A DNA stretch of 64,000 nucleotides from contig OZ022595.1 of the NCBI GenBank assembly GCA_963669155.1, positions 248,001 through 312,000 on the forward strand, given 5' to 3'. Below are positions 21,911 through 38,557 of the stretch, piece by piece. The notes under the pieces are model-generated. The model saw nothing but the letters and a program-made list of their open reading frames with translations, was not told the DNA's origin and ran no database searches. Both the position numbers and the translations under genes were made by a program. Source of the DNA: Arbacia lixula. Its lineage: Eukaryota; Echinodermata; Echinoidea; Arbacioida; Arbaciidae. Within the stretch, counting starts at the first letter, position 1. Every line of letters starts with the position of its first letter.

Positions 21911-24900
21911 GAGAGAGAGAAGTGGAGATGGAGCAAAATGGAGAGAGTAAGAGATGAAGAGAGAGAAAAATGGAGAGAGAAAGGGAGAGTGAAAGAAGTA
22001 TTGTCGAGATTGCTGTGCAAAGGAAAGGGCAGAGTGCAGTAGACGACGATACTGACAATATCTCCTCGCCCTTCCATGGCAGACCACTTCTTCGTGTTTG
22101 GATTGACCAGCGCCCTCGTTGATATAAACACTTCAGGATGAACTAAGACTGAGAACCATTTAATCTTCAAATGCTGGATATTTTGCGGTGAGATTATAGA
22201 CTGTCAACATGATTACACATTCAATAACAAGTATTCTCTCTTCCAAATAACAACGTACATGGGAATCGTGAAAACGAACAAGCATGCGAGGAAATGTCTT
22301 GGGTATAAGTTTTAAATGTAAAAGCAGTAGATTTGATGCTGAATTCGTGCTTCGACTTTGTTTTTATGGCGTATTAATTAGGAAACTTGTTGTTCTAAGC
22401 AGGAAAAGAATAATACAATTTTTAACAATTTAAAGATTTGTGACATCACGCCTGATAAAAATAACTTATTTTAAAACGGACTACAAATAGCCTTGCGGTT
22501 TAAGTCACTACACGGTAAGCAGCAGATTGCACATGCAAATCCTTCTAGTTCCAAGATTTTTGTCCGACTTGTTTTTAATTCATTAACAGGAAGGAGCACG
22601 CTATCGTTAATACTACTTGCTGTAATTTCTTTTCAAAATTGAAATTACCTCCAGAAAGCCCTTCTACTAAAGTCTAGCCAAAAATAGTTTTCTTGTCTAA
22701 ATGAATGGTCGATATGAGACGGCATGTTATTACCGTCAACAATGATAAAGTTTCACTTTTCCTGAAAAGGTTAATTAAGCTGTGACCGTGAGATTTTCAC
22801 ATGTTATCGTAATGGTATACTGCTGATCCAGATGAATGTTGTTGTTGTTTTTTCTACATTTGTGAAAGGGACAGACGCACTGTATAATGAATTAATTCAT
22901 AGTCGTGTAGATTAGATGAGGTTTTTGAAAATTGAATATGAAGTAAATGGTGGTGAATTTAAAATAACGCTGCGAGAAAATTGTTCTTCTAAACTAGTAT
23001 TATGATTTATATACATTTTGTTTCTCTCCATTATTTCTAAACTATTCCAAAATCTTTCATTGTTGATAATGTATACTCACTTTGGTATGTACTGTCATGT
23101 TATATTAAACAGTGTCTCTCCAACTGTAGCAACGTGTGCAGAGTTAGTACGTTGCTAAGGGTGACAAACACGTCATAATCGTTAGAGGGCGAAGTCAGGT
23201 TATGTGCATTTTAATGTTTGGTCAGTGAATGCTGCTAAAGAAGAATACTCAGTCATAATGGAACAGGCCTATAAAAATTTGATTTTATCTTTCACTTCCC
23301 TCCAACTTATGATTAACTAGAATGTGATATAGACAACATTCATTGTTGTTATTAGATTTAGATATCCTTCTGATTTCACGTAGGTCTCGGTGACACATGG
23401 AAGCTGAAGGCCCTTAATACTGGAAATGGATGTGTCGGGGGCAATCTCCAAATTGGCGTAGGCTAAACTCTAGGATGCTCGCATCGCAATTATGCAAAAG
23501 AGATATAAGAGATCATTTGTCAACCGTTAAATTACACTAGGTAAATGTGTTATATCACCATATTTAAGGCAGGTGTAACTGTGGAACTCACATTAAGTCT
23601 AATTGGTTTGTTAGATCATTTGGAGTGTATTCAAGCACATTAACACTGAAACATGAATTTAACAAAAAGATCCATTATTAATAGCTCTATGTCCTCTTAA
23701 AGTAATTTCATATTCTTCATAAAAACTTCTAAGCGAATTTTAGCTTGAGGTCGATTTCGTGTGTTGGGGGGGGGGTGAAGCTGTTGAAGCGAAATATTAG
23801 TGGGTAAGAAGCAAGAATTATTGGTGAAAGAAAATGGATTCTTCCACAGCAAAGAGAGGACTGAATACGTGTCACATTATAACACCACATTGGGTGTCTC
23901 ATTCATCACAAAGGTCGTCTGTAATGCTTCAAACTCAGACCGCCCTAAATATACTCACGCTTTCTGGTAAAGATATATCTATGCTTTCATTTCCTTTTGA
24001 TGTCGAATTATGAATGACGTGTGCAAGAGATAATGCACCGAATCTGTACATTTTTCGTTGAGTTTTTGTGATCACAGCATACTCCTAACGAAAAAGACGA
24101 GATTAAGGCACAGAATGATATAACTTAGCGTCATCAAAAGCTAATCATGGACAATAAGTCAATGCATTATAATACAACCCTGCAGCCGATGTACGAATAA
24201 CTTTTGATTCTCTAAATCTTCGCGCGCGCACGATTCGCGCCAAAACGCCCGGGTACTAAATCGGGTGATAAGGAAAGAGCACCTTTTTCATCAGACTTCA
24301 TCAAACACGCATGTTTGGCCAAGTCATACGGTACGTGTTAGATTCATTTAAGAGATTCCAATTAGCCTCATAGTTATGATGCCCCGAAGGACGTCATCCC
24401 CGAATTGAACATACAATCAATGTGCACGTAACAGTCGCCCAGGAAGCTTAATTCTGTAATAAAGAGGACGAGACTAGTTCGCTGGCCCGAGAGGATCCGG
24501 TGTAGTTTTCCTGTTTCTATAGTTCCTGAAAAATCTGAATGTTCTCTCCTTTATACCTTTGCAGATGCTTGCATTCTGTCTCCAAGCGTCTCTGAACATG
24601 TATTTCCTGAGACAAACAATTTGCTGTGAATCCTTTTGATTTCATTTTCGATATAATACCTCCTAAGCTAGTGCTGATGAAAAGCTGCCAGACGGTATCT
24701 AGCCCTCTGCTGATTTAGTCGTTTAGTTGTCAATATCAGAACTCAATTATTCCCACCCCCACACTGCTAGGGAAAAAACAGAGAACAGCATGTTAACTTG
24801 CGCATAGATTCCGCAGCGTGTTTGTTGAATCGATTTTACCTGCCTTCGTTTTGGAGATTGAGATAAAATGTAAAGGAGCATTTGATTGGTCAACGTATGT

Positions 24901-25394
24901 ATCGATTTCCATATTACGTATGAAGTTCTGCCAGATTTGGATAACCTTTCTTATGTATGTTCATGGATGTCTGTTTATAGTATGAGTGTTTTGGAATATG
25001 ATGTAGGACTGCCAGGCATGCTATTTCAAGTGTTGACGTTTCGGATGCAAATGTTGTCCACATCAGATCGGTCATAGGCAGGCAATTACCTTTACTGTTC
25101 ACCCATATCATGCACATCTTGAGGTTCTTGAACAGTTATTAGTCTGAACAAGCTGGAGGCGTCATGCTGATTTGTATCATTATACTAATGCACCCATACT
25201 CTTCAAAATCTGCTAAAACAATTGGCATGATAACTCCTGGTAACAACAGTCATGATAACACACACACAAACACACTCAAAAGAACAAATATACACTATCC
25301 TCTTTAGTTGTATCATAATTTGTTCACTAAACATTGACCTTAACATAAGTTCGTAAATATAGTGTGGTCCTTTTTACAAAAGTCATGAAATGCG
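21911..25394. other. Long stretch with no recognised gene
   Basis: A GA-rich tail runs to about 22,000, and the rest is AT-rich. A G run lies at about 23,766. The part around 24,180-24,500 is CpG-richer (TCGCGCGCGCAC) and unique-looking. No coding signal. Confidence 0.5.
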
Positions 25395-25800
25395 ACATGG
25401 ATTAGCAATACACCCTTACAATAACGTGGATGAAATCTCATAGTAATAGTTTCAATAGCTTTTCCGGAAAAGTGTAAAAAAAAATACCTTGTTTACGTTT
25501 GAAATGGCCCGACAATAGTTTACATTCATACTGCGTGTAACGGCCAGCGGCGTGGTGCTAACATAAACAGCACTGCTCTCGTTACCGCGGACAATCATTA
25601 ACCTCTGTCCGCAAAGTTTGAAGCGGAATACCACAATGAATACTGATTGCGGTCTCGGTCTGTCTGTTTTGCACGACCCGTCCAAAATCTACTCGAAGCC
25701 TAAAGATTATTATGATTCCTCTCAAAGTCAGTTTTCGGTTGTATTACCATGATTACTTACAGGGAAGTTCTTCTTCAGTATTTTCTTCCATTTTTTGTGC
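25395..25800. repeat. Dispersed repeat, copy 1 (partner at 41.4 kb)
   Basis: Alignable by eye with 41,382-41,750 in the same orientation. Shared blocks in order are ATAACGTGGATGAAATCTCA, GTTTGAAATGGCCC, an AGCGGCG block, ATTGCGGTCT, CAAAATCTA, and GGAAGTTCTT followed by ATTTTCTTCCATTT. Similarity is moderate with several indels, so it is an old interspersed repeat. No inverted ends or coding capacity were identified. Confidence 0.65.
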
Positions 25801-31255
<5,455 letters not shown>

Positions 31256-32165
31256 CGTGTGAGAGAGATACAGAACGACAGAGAGAGATACAGAACGAGA
31301 GAGAGAGATACAGAACAAGATAGTTAGATACAGAACGAGAGAGAGAGATACAGAACGAGATAGTTAGATACGGAACGAGAGAGAAATGCAGAACGAGAGA
31401 GGGAGAGATACAGAACGAGAGAGAAATGCAGAACGAGAGAGGGAGAGACACAGAGCGAGTGAGAGATGTAGAATGAGGAAGAGAGATACAGAATGAGGAA
31501 GAGAGATACAGAATGAGGAAGAGAGATACATAATGAGAGAAAGAGATACAGAATGAAAGAGAGATACAGAACGAGAGAGAAATGCAGAACGAGAGAGGGA
31601 GAGATACAGAGCGAGTGAGAGATGTAGAATGAGGAAGAGAGATACAGAATGAGGAAGAGAGATACATAATGAGGAAGAGAGATACAGAATGAGGAAGAGA
31701 GATACGGAACAAGGGAGAGAGATACATAATGAGAGAAAGAGATACAGAATGAAAGAGAGATACAGAACGAGAGAGAAATGCAGAACGAGAGAGGGAGAGA
31801 TACAGAGCGAGTGAGAGATGCAGAATGAGGAAGAGAGATACAGAATGAAAGAGAGATACAGAACAAGGAAGAGAGATACGGAACAAGGGAGAGAGATACA
31901 TAATGAGAGAAAGATATACAGAATGAGAGAGAGATACAGAACGAGAGAGAGAGAGAGAGAGAGATAGGACGCGAGAGAGAGATACAGAACAAGAGAGATA
32001 TACAGAACGAGAGAGAGAGAGAGATACCGAATGAGAGAGAGATACAGAACGAGAGAGAGATACAGAATGAGAGAGAGAGATACTGAACGAGAAAGAAATA
32101 CAGAACCAGATTGATGCAGAAGGAGGAAGAGAGAGATACAGAATGAGAGAGAGATACTGAACGAG
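31256..32165 (+). repeat. GA-rich minisatellite array with 18-20-bp units and higher-order blocks
   Basis: About 0.9 kb built of variants of GAGAGATACAGAACGAGAGA, so the plus strand is almost free of pyrimidines apart from TAC, GTG and single C or T positions. A marker segment CAGAGCGAGTGAGAGATG recurs at about 31,451, 31,607 and 31,803, showing larger blocks of about 156 and 196 bases copied as wholes. The minus-strand open frames of 224 and 297 codons through it (SLSFCISLSF-like) are translations of the repeat, not genes. Confidence 0.92.
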
Positions 32166-35100
32166 GGGGAATGTGAAAAGGGAAGAAAGGGAGATTAAAG
32201 AAAAGTACGAATGACAATGAGGGCGAGATAAGCTTGTGTATTCAATTTTCCAGCGCGTTAACCGGAAGTATAACTCAGAACTTACAACGTGGCTTTAACA
32301 CACGTGCTCTTGCTGAAATTGATATGTTTGCTACAGACCGACTAAGCTTATCGGTGGAACCTAGTGAACATTTGTCCCGAAATAACCTATCCAAGCGGCT
32401 GGATGTAATCACTTTACACAGGAGTCGTTTTCAATCCCACAATTATATGCTTTATGCTTACTAAGGCGTATTGCCACAGGCACAATACGATGTTATTGTT
32501 TGCTACCAATCCGAGAACGTCCGCTAGCCGTGTTTAGTTCGCGTAATATGCATCGGAAATCTTTTTCAAATCTCACACGATTTACCAAGTTATTTATATA
32601 AAGTCATATGGTGTGCAGACAAGATGTAACATAATATTTAGGACAACAGCATGTGGACTACATAAAAGGACAATTCAGACATACGTATCCATTGCAACCT
32701 CAATTCCTTTAAAGATGCATTCCAGTGTAAAATGGTAAATTGATTTTCAACGGGGTTACCGGAAATCGCACAAAATGTTATGATAGCGTATTTGAGGTAA
32801 TCGCCATTTTTAGAGAAGGTAATAAAAAGAATGATTAGATTTAAATATTACCTCATGTATTATTTCATACTGAATGTTGTTTCATATGTTAGACCCAGAA
32901 CATGAAGCAAGCACACATTTGGATGCAAATTTGAATCAAAGAAACAATGAAGTATTCTCGCTCTCCCTCATCCTAATTATGTTAGATGATTGTCACATGT
33001 CTTAACTATCAACATATAAATGTTGTAGATTCACAGCAAAGGTACACCGCTATCATGTCCACTGCATTAGTGACGCTCTCCCAAGGCTTGTCAACGGACG
33101 TGCACAATCCCTCGCAACTGGTGCAATCCGTCGAGTCGAAGTCGGGTCGAATCAGATTGAGATCCGTGCGCCAGAAACACGCGATTCAATGTCACCTCAC
33201 TTACCCAGAGAATCTAGCGCCGACCCACCGTAATTAACAGATTGCTTTTTACGACCTCTAAGAGCAGGGGTGTCTGAAACGAAGAAAAATCAGATATAAA
33301 AAGAGCTGCTTCGTGTTGAGGTAGGATTAATCAGAGTCCGGCACAGGAAATAAGGCGGCTCCTTTTGTTTGAAAGGAGTAAAAAGGTTTTTTTTTTCTTG
33401 TTTCATTATCAAGAGCCTAAAGATGCCTAGCAATGGACGAGTCTCGTGGGGAACACGGAGTAAACAAGGCGACGTGAGGAGATATTGAGGTCAGGAATCA
33501 TGATTTAGCATGTGTGAGAGATATGTTCATATTATACACAAGCAGCTGACAAAGGAACATGGTCGTATCAGACTACTGTCATAAAAGTGATGTGCCGGTG
33601 AGCTGCGAGGGGCCCAACACGCAAACATTAGTCTTCTCGATTTATTTATGGATAAATTGTACCTCATTCTAAAATGAATATTCTGTAGTTATGTGCATAG
33701 ATGGCAGTACTCACTAAAAGGTGTAGCTTCACCAAGAACAGACCCAGAATAGACGCACATTTTTTCCATAATTGCAAACGAGCTGCAGTTCGTACACGAT
33801 ATCAACCCGAATATGAGCTGATATCTGGTAGAAAATTCACTTTTATGTCATTCAAACTGACATTATATTAATGAATTGGGTGTCTACACAGAGCAGAATG
33901 TTATATTGGTCTTCGATTTGGGGATTTTGATAACTTAGCAGCTGATTTTTTTTTTCCATAGTCACATTTAGATTTGTCCTAATTTCGAAGGTTTTTCATG
34001 AAATTTTATCTTTTTCTCGATTTTCAAATGAATGATAAGCAGGTAGTATCAATGTTGTCTTTTTATTTGAGTGTTATAAGGGGAAACTACATAACAATTA
34101 TTCAAATCCGACTCCCTATCTCTTTGATATTGCTAAAGGGAAGTAAATAAGACCCCTCGTTTTCTGAATTTGTGTTTGTAGGCCTATCATTGCCTATGGG
34201 GAATAAAATACATTAAACATACCGCCCTCAATCATACCGAGTGACACGAATATCACACAGCTGCTAAGGTATTGTTGCTCAACAACATATCCTTAATTTA
34301 AATCAATTAAAAGTGAGGTATCCTAGCAAAGGATCCTTTCCATAGCAGCCGCTGGGTTTCATGCATATGTGCCTCATTTGCCATATCTAAATTGTGAAAT
34401 GTATTCACCATGGCAGATACGAAAAAGTCATACATATACTTTTGTATTCATTTCTTGTTGCAAGAGTTATTTGAAAATTTATTGCAGATTCCAACAGATA
34501 CAGGTAGACCTGCATTTATACCACAACGATTTATACTTTTGATGTAATCGGTATAGCAAATTGAAAATATTCGCATAAGCAAAAGTTTCGCATATTATTT
34601 GTACGACAAAAATCCTTACAGAACGTGAGCTCATATGTCCATGATATAAGTGTAATATGATAACAAACAATAATATGAACATAAAACTTTCCATTTAGTG
34701 AAAATGCCTTAAGAGTTTAGAAAATGTAGTGAACTTCATGGGGTGAGTAAATTGTTTCCATTGCAATAATATATTCAAAAGTGTGGTATACTTCTTCTTT
34801 TCTTGTTAAAAGATTTTGAAAGAAATAAATATCGTCAGGTAGTGTAGATGCTTTCATATACACTGTATGTGTTGCCACTGATATTGTCACATATTAATTC
34901 ATGGGGAACGCACCTTGTTAAGGGCAAATACTAGTACCAGCAAAGTAAATAATGGAATGACATATCTTTCAATCGGAACTACAGGATAGAAATGGTTTAT
35001 ATTCACATGAATATCATTCGGTCAGTGACACACGATACAAATGTTAATTTAAGAATAATTCACGTTTGATTATCCTAAGAGTATCATATAACAATAACAC

Positions 35101-36052
35101 TTTCACGTCGCTCAATCATTGTCAAAAATGATATTACCTGTCACTCCCCCAACGAGAAAGAGAATCTCGATTGATAATTGCATGTGGCTATGGTTATATA
35201 TACCCTGCAGGTAATATGAACTTTCTTGATTTCTGGTGAAACCTCAAATTCATTGTTCATGAAAATTGCGTGTTTCGTGTTTTACTTGAATAAAGAATTG
35301 AAATGACAATTAAATCAAATGATAAAATCATAAAAAAAACTTGGTCAATATTTTTGCTTGTAATAGAATATGTCAAATATAATATAATTGATTTGACAGG
35401 ATAATTTGACAAGGAATGGCAAATATAATTAGGTGCAGTCATAAAGAATTGAACTGTACACTTTTCTCATCTACGATTGAGCACATCAAATTGTGTGGAT
35501 CACTAATGTAGGAAAACCATAGACGACCTCCCATTTCGCTGAATCTGGCCGGTGCTTGGAATAATAGTTTTTCACTCTTCCTGAAAAGTTTTCCAAAGCT
35601 TTGACAATGAGAGTTTATACATAATATCATTGGGGTATCATTGCCGAGTATCATGACTTTCCTAAAATGGCTACCCAATCTTAGCATGTATGAAGCCCAT
35701 ATGAGAAATTATGAGAGTAATGATTTGTGTGGAATAAGCATGAGCACAAGCCGTAAGCTCTTTCATAGGAGAATTATTTCCGTCCTTGGAGTGATATACA
35801 TTTGTTTCTTCATTTTTGTTTGAATGATATTGTTGAATTCGAAAAATTACAAGAACATCAATACATGCACATCCAGTCGCAATGTACCATAGAAAAGAAA
35901 ATAACTTATAATGCATTTGAGCAATAGACTATGATTAGTCCCTATATTAGGCCTATATTTTGAAAACATATTTTTAAAGTAAATTTTACGGGTTGGGCCT
36001 CTGATTAGGAATATTCTTTTTTTTTTTTAATTCTTATCATCCAAGCAAACCA
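32166..36052. other. Long stretch with no recognised gene
   Basis: Mostly AT-rich. The part 33,020-33,235 is CpG-richer, with an 83-codon plus-strand frame and no motif. Nothing further is supportable. Confidence 0.5.
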
Positions 36053-36243
36053 AAGGTTAAGCGATGGTTGCCCAGAGTTCAGGTGTCGTGTCTTAGGGCT
36101 TGATGTAAAAAAACAAATAGAAAAGATTACGCGATGGTTGCTAAATGTCATAACAGATATACGGGAAACAACACATTCGAGTGGATAAAAACAAAAAGGT
36201 TAAGCGATGGTTGCCAGGAGTTCAGATGTCGTGACTTCGGGCT
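36053..36243 (+). repeat. About 71-bp direct repeat, three diverged copies
   Basis: GCGATGGTTGC occurs at 36,061, 36,131 and 36,204. Copies one and three share the longer AAGGTTAAGCGATGGTTGCC and a following GTTCAG.TGTCGTG. The middle copy is more diverged. Confidence 0.75.
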
Positions 36244-36315
36244 TCCGCATTACGCTCATCACCCTTACTGACAACCATTAGTTCCCTTCTGGTATGGCGA
36301 CCGGCCCATCTCATG

Positions 36316-36332
36316 CCCCCCCCCCCCCCCCC
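36316..36332. repeat. C homopolymer, about 17
   Basis: Uninterrupted C run inside unique-looking sequence; prone to assembly length error. Confidence 0.9.
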
Positions 36333-36396
36333 TGCGCTTCTAGATACCTAGCCGAAGCCGAATATCGGACCTCTAAACCTTTCACTGGAGTGAGTT

Positions 36397-36455
36397 TGTT
36401 TGGAGCCAATTGTCTTGACAACCAACATGCTAATTTTGACGACACCACTTCGGTA
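36397..36455 (+). repeat. Solo arm of the foldback element found at 50.56-50.97 kb
   Basis: GAGCCAATTGTCTTGACAAC and GACGACACCACTTCGGTAC match the right arm at about 50,921-50,972, and inverted they match the left arm at about 50,559-50,615. I see no matching second arm nearby, so this is a solo end or a decayed copy. Confidence 0.6.
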
Positions 36456-36950
36456 CATCCACTAGCAAGTGGATCAGAGTGTCATTAATAATTCATGCTT
36501 CTGGCAGAAAAGAAGGTGTGAGTTGACACGTGTGATGCACAATGGCCATTGTTGTGTTCTGTTTGGCCAACTCGGTTTGAAAAGGTAAGAACATGGTGGT
36601 GGTTGCTTTGTTGGGCAAGCAGATAACACACAGATATGCGACACATTGTTGTCCAATACTGTACGTCATACTCTGTGTCTGAGACAGACTAATAGACCAT
36701 TTTCCTCATGTAGGCACATTTTATGCACGTCGTTTAAACAATACGTTACTAATAGTAACTCCAAAGCTTGTCCGAGGTTCGTCCGAATAGCAACACCGAA
36801 TAAATTCAGAGTGCGTTCCATCTATTTGAACTGAATCACGAAGTACCGGTGAATGTAGCAGCGCGTTACTAGGCATGCAGTTATAAGGAAAGTTGTGAAT
36901 ACATTACCTAAATGGATTATTATGTTTCGATGTTTTATTATGAAATGTCA
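36456..36950. other. Stretch with no recognised gene
   Basis: Unique-looking sequence with overlapping 60-codon frames on both strands, no motif. Confidence 0.5.
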
Positions 36951-37290
36951 ATATGTTGTAGCTGAGTCTACTAACTTTCATAGCTGTGGTCTCCATTTTT
37001 AACATGTCGGGGTTCATGGCGAAATTTCAGCTTGAATGAATTATAGATTTCTAAATCATTCCAGCCTCTACTGTGCATTAAGTGTTAAGTGAAATGAAAG
37101 ACTTGTGGATATATTGGCTAAGACGCTGTTTGTGAGAACGCTCGATTCAGGTTCGATTCCTGGCGTGGGTAGGGTCATTCCTTTATTCCTTTTGCAATGT
37201 GACTTTTGCCAACTTATTTTGCTTCATCCCTCACTTTGTCCTGTTTGAGATTTTCTTTTGTATTTATGTTTTCTTGCCCCTTTAATCTAA
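36951..37290 (+). mobile_element. tRNA-derived SINE-like repeat, copy 1
   Basis: A polymerase III-like core at about 37,101-37,172 contains TTGGCTAAGACGC (A-box-like) and the good B box GGTTCGATTCC. Flanking sequence on both sides matches the reverse complement of 54,664-54,985: upstream GTTGTAGCTGAGTCT, AATTTCAGCTTGAA and GATTTCTAAAT; downstream TTCCTTTTGCAATGTG and TTTGAGATTTTCTTT. The tRNA-like module thus sits in the middle of a roughly 330-bp dispersed unit. The acceptor stem does not close well, so it is not a functional tRNA gene. Confidence 0.65.
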
Positions 37291-38482
37291 AAAGCCTATC
37301 TAAAACATTTTGTCAGCACATACATGTGACCATTCAGGCAAATCTTTGCAATGTTAGTATGTTTTAGGTGCGCTCTGAGCTTTCGTGAACGTTGCCTTGT
37401 TGATTTGTTATGGATAGATGGTGTCACCGTGGAAGGTCTATGGTGTCACCGTGCATTTACCATCCCATGTCTGTGCGTGAATTTGCCAATACACACGACT
37501 TTATACAAAGTTTGTCCACAAACATGTCTTGTTCATTTTGGATTAATGAGCACCCGGGTATTGGAAACGTGTGTGTTAGGAATAACGAACTTTCGGAATA
37601 CCGAACATCGCCGTCGAGCAGGGATCTTAAAGGTATGACAAAGGTTTTCTACCAGAGCAACAAAACTAAGTGACACGTTTAATGTGCGTGTATGGTACAG
37701 TGTGGTCTTACGCCCCCAAATGTCACTGATATTACAAAATCTGCCAAGCACTGTGACTTGAGGTTAACGCGCAATCATCAAGAGAAGTATCATATATATA
37801 CAAGACATCGTAAGGTGAATACACCCAAATGTCTACTGATCAATATGACTAGAATCGGCGTTAGTGGACCTCTCACACACGTTGTTGGTGACGTCGTGGC
37901 CCCCCTCCGGCGCGATGCTCACTAACATGCCTCCCCGCCAACTGCGCCAATGTAGACAGCTAATGTGGGTATTATGTTTCAGGCGCGGCGATGGGAGGGA
38001 TCAAAAAAGAGTGTATTTACACGAGCGACAGCCTCCTCCAACCTAACATCACTCGCCATCTTATCTGTTGCCATGACAACGACTGCGAATCGATATCACT
38101 CCGGCTCAATTGTCTCCCTTCGGTCTCGGTATCCTACGATTGATATTGAAGAGCAATTATTTGATTTCAAATCTTTTAAGCGGAGGCTGGGTTCCCTTGA
38201 ATAATTGATAAATAAAAGAAGAAAAAAAAACGACGGTAAGATTTTGAAATCCTTTTTGAAACTCTCCGCGCTATTAGGGTCGGAGGCCATTAAAATGAAG
38301 GTGCTTCTTCTGTATTATAATGTGAATATCGTCATGAATTAGTGGAAAATCGAGTAGAAAGTTGGATAATGCGCTTGGGAGAGAACGGAAAGGGGAGAGA
38401 GGGAAGATAGCAAAGATAACATGCAAGAATATTAAAGGAGAGAGAGCGAGGGGTGGGGTAGGGGAGCGGTATTGATATAGAG

Positions 38483-38487
<5 letters not shown>
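37291..38487. other. Stretch with no recognised gene
   Basis: The part 37,340-38,210 is CpG-richer and carries several overlapping 60-95 codon plus-strand frames. None shows a motif or clear splice structure. GTTGCCATGACAAC near 38,068 resembles an RFX X-box but is a single short match. Confidence 0.4.
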
Positions 38488-38534
<47 letters not shown>

Positions 38535-38557
38535 AGAGAGAGAGAGAGAGAGAGAGA
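38488..38557 (+). repeat. (GA)n microsatellite
   Basis: Long GA run with a short G interruption; the surrounding 38,340-38,640 is also purine-rich. Confidence 0.92.

Noticed and set aside
37101-37172. Functional tRNA gene
   Set aside because: The B box is good, but the acceptor and anticodon stems do not pair well and similarity to the 54.7-kb copy extends far beyond a tRNA; it is a tRNA-derived repeat.
38068-38081. RFX X-box (GTTGCCATGACAAC) as a ciliary gene promoter
   Set aside because: A single short degenerate match with no adjacent gene start; similar matches occur at 17,806 and 62,177, so background frequency is high.
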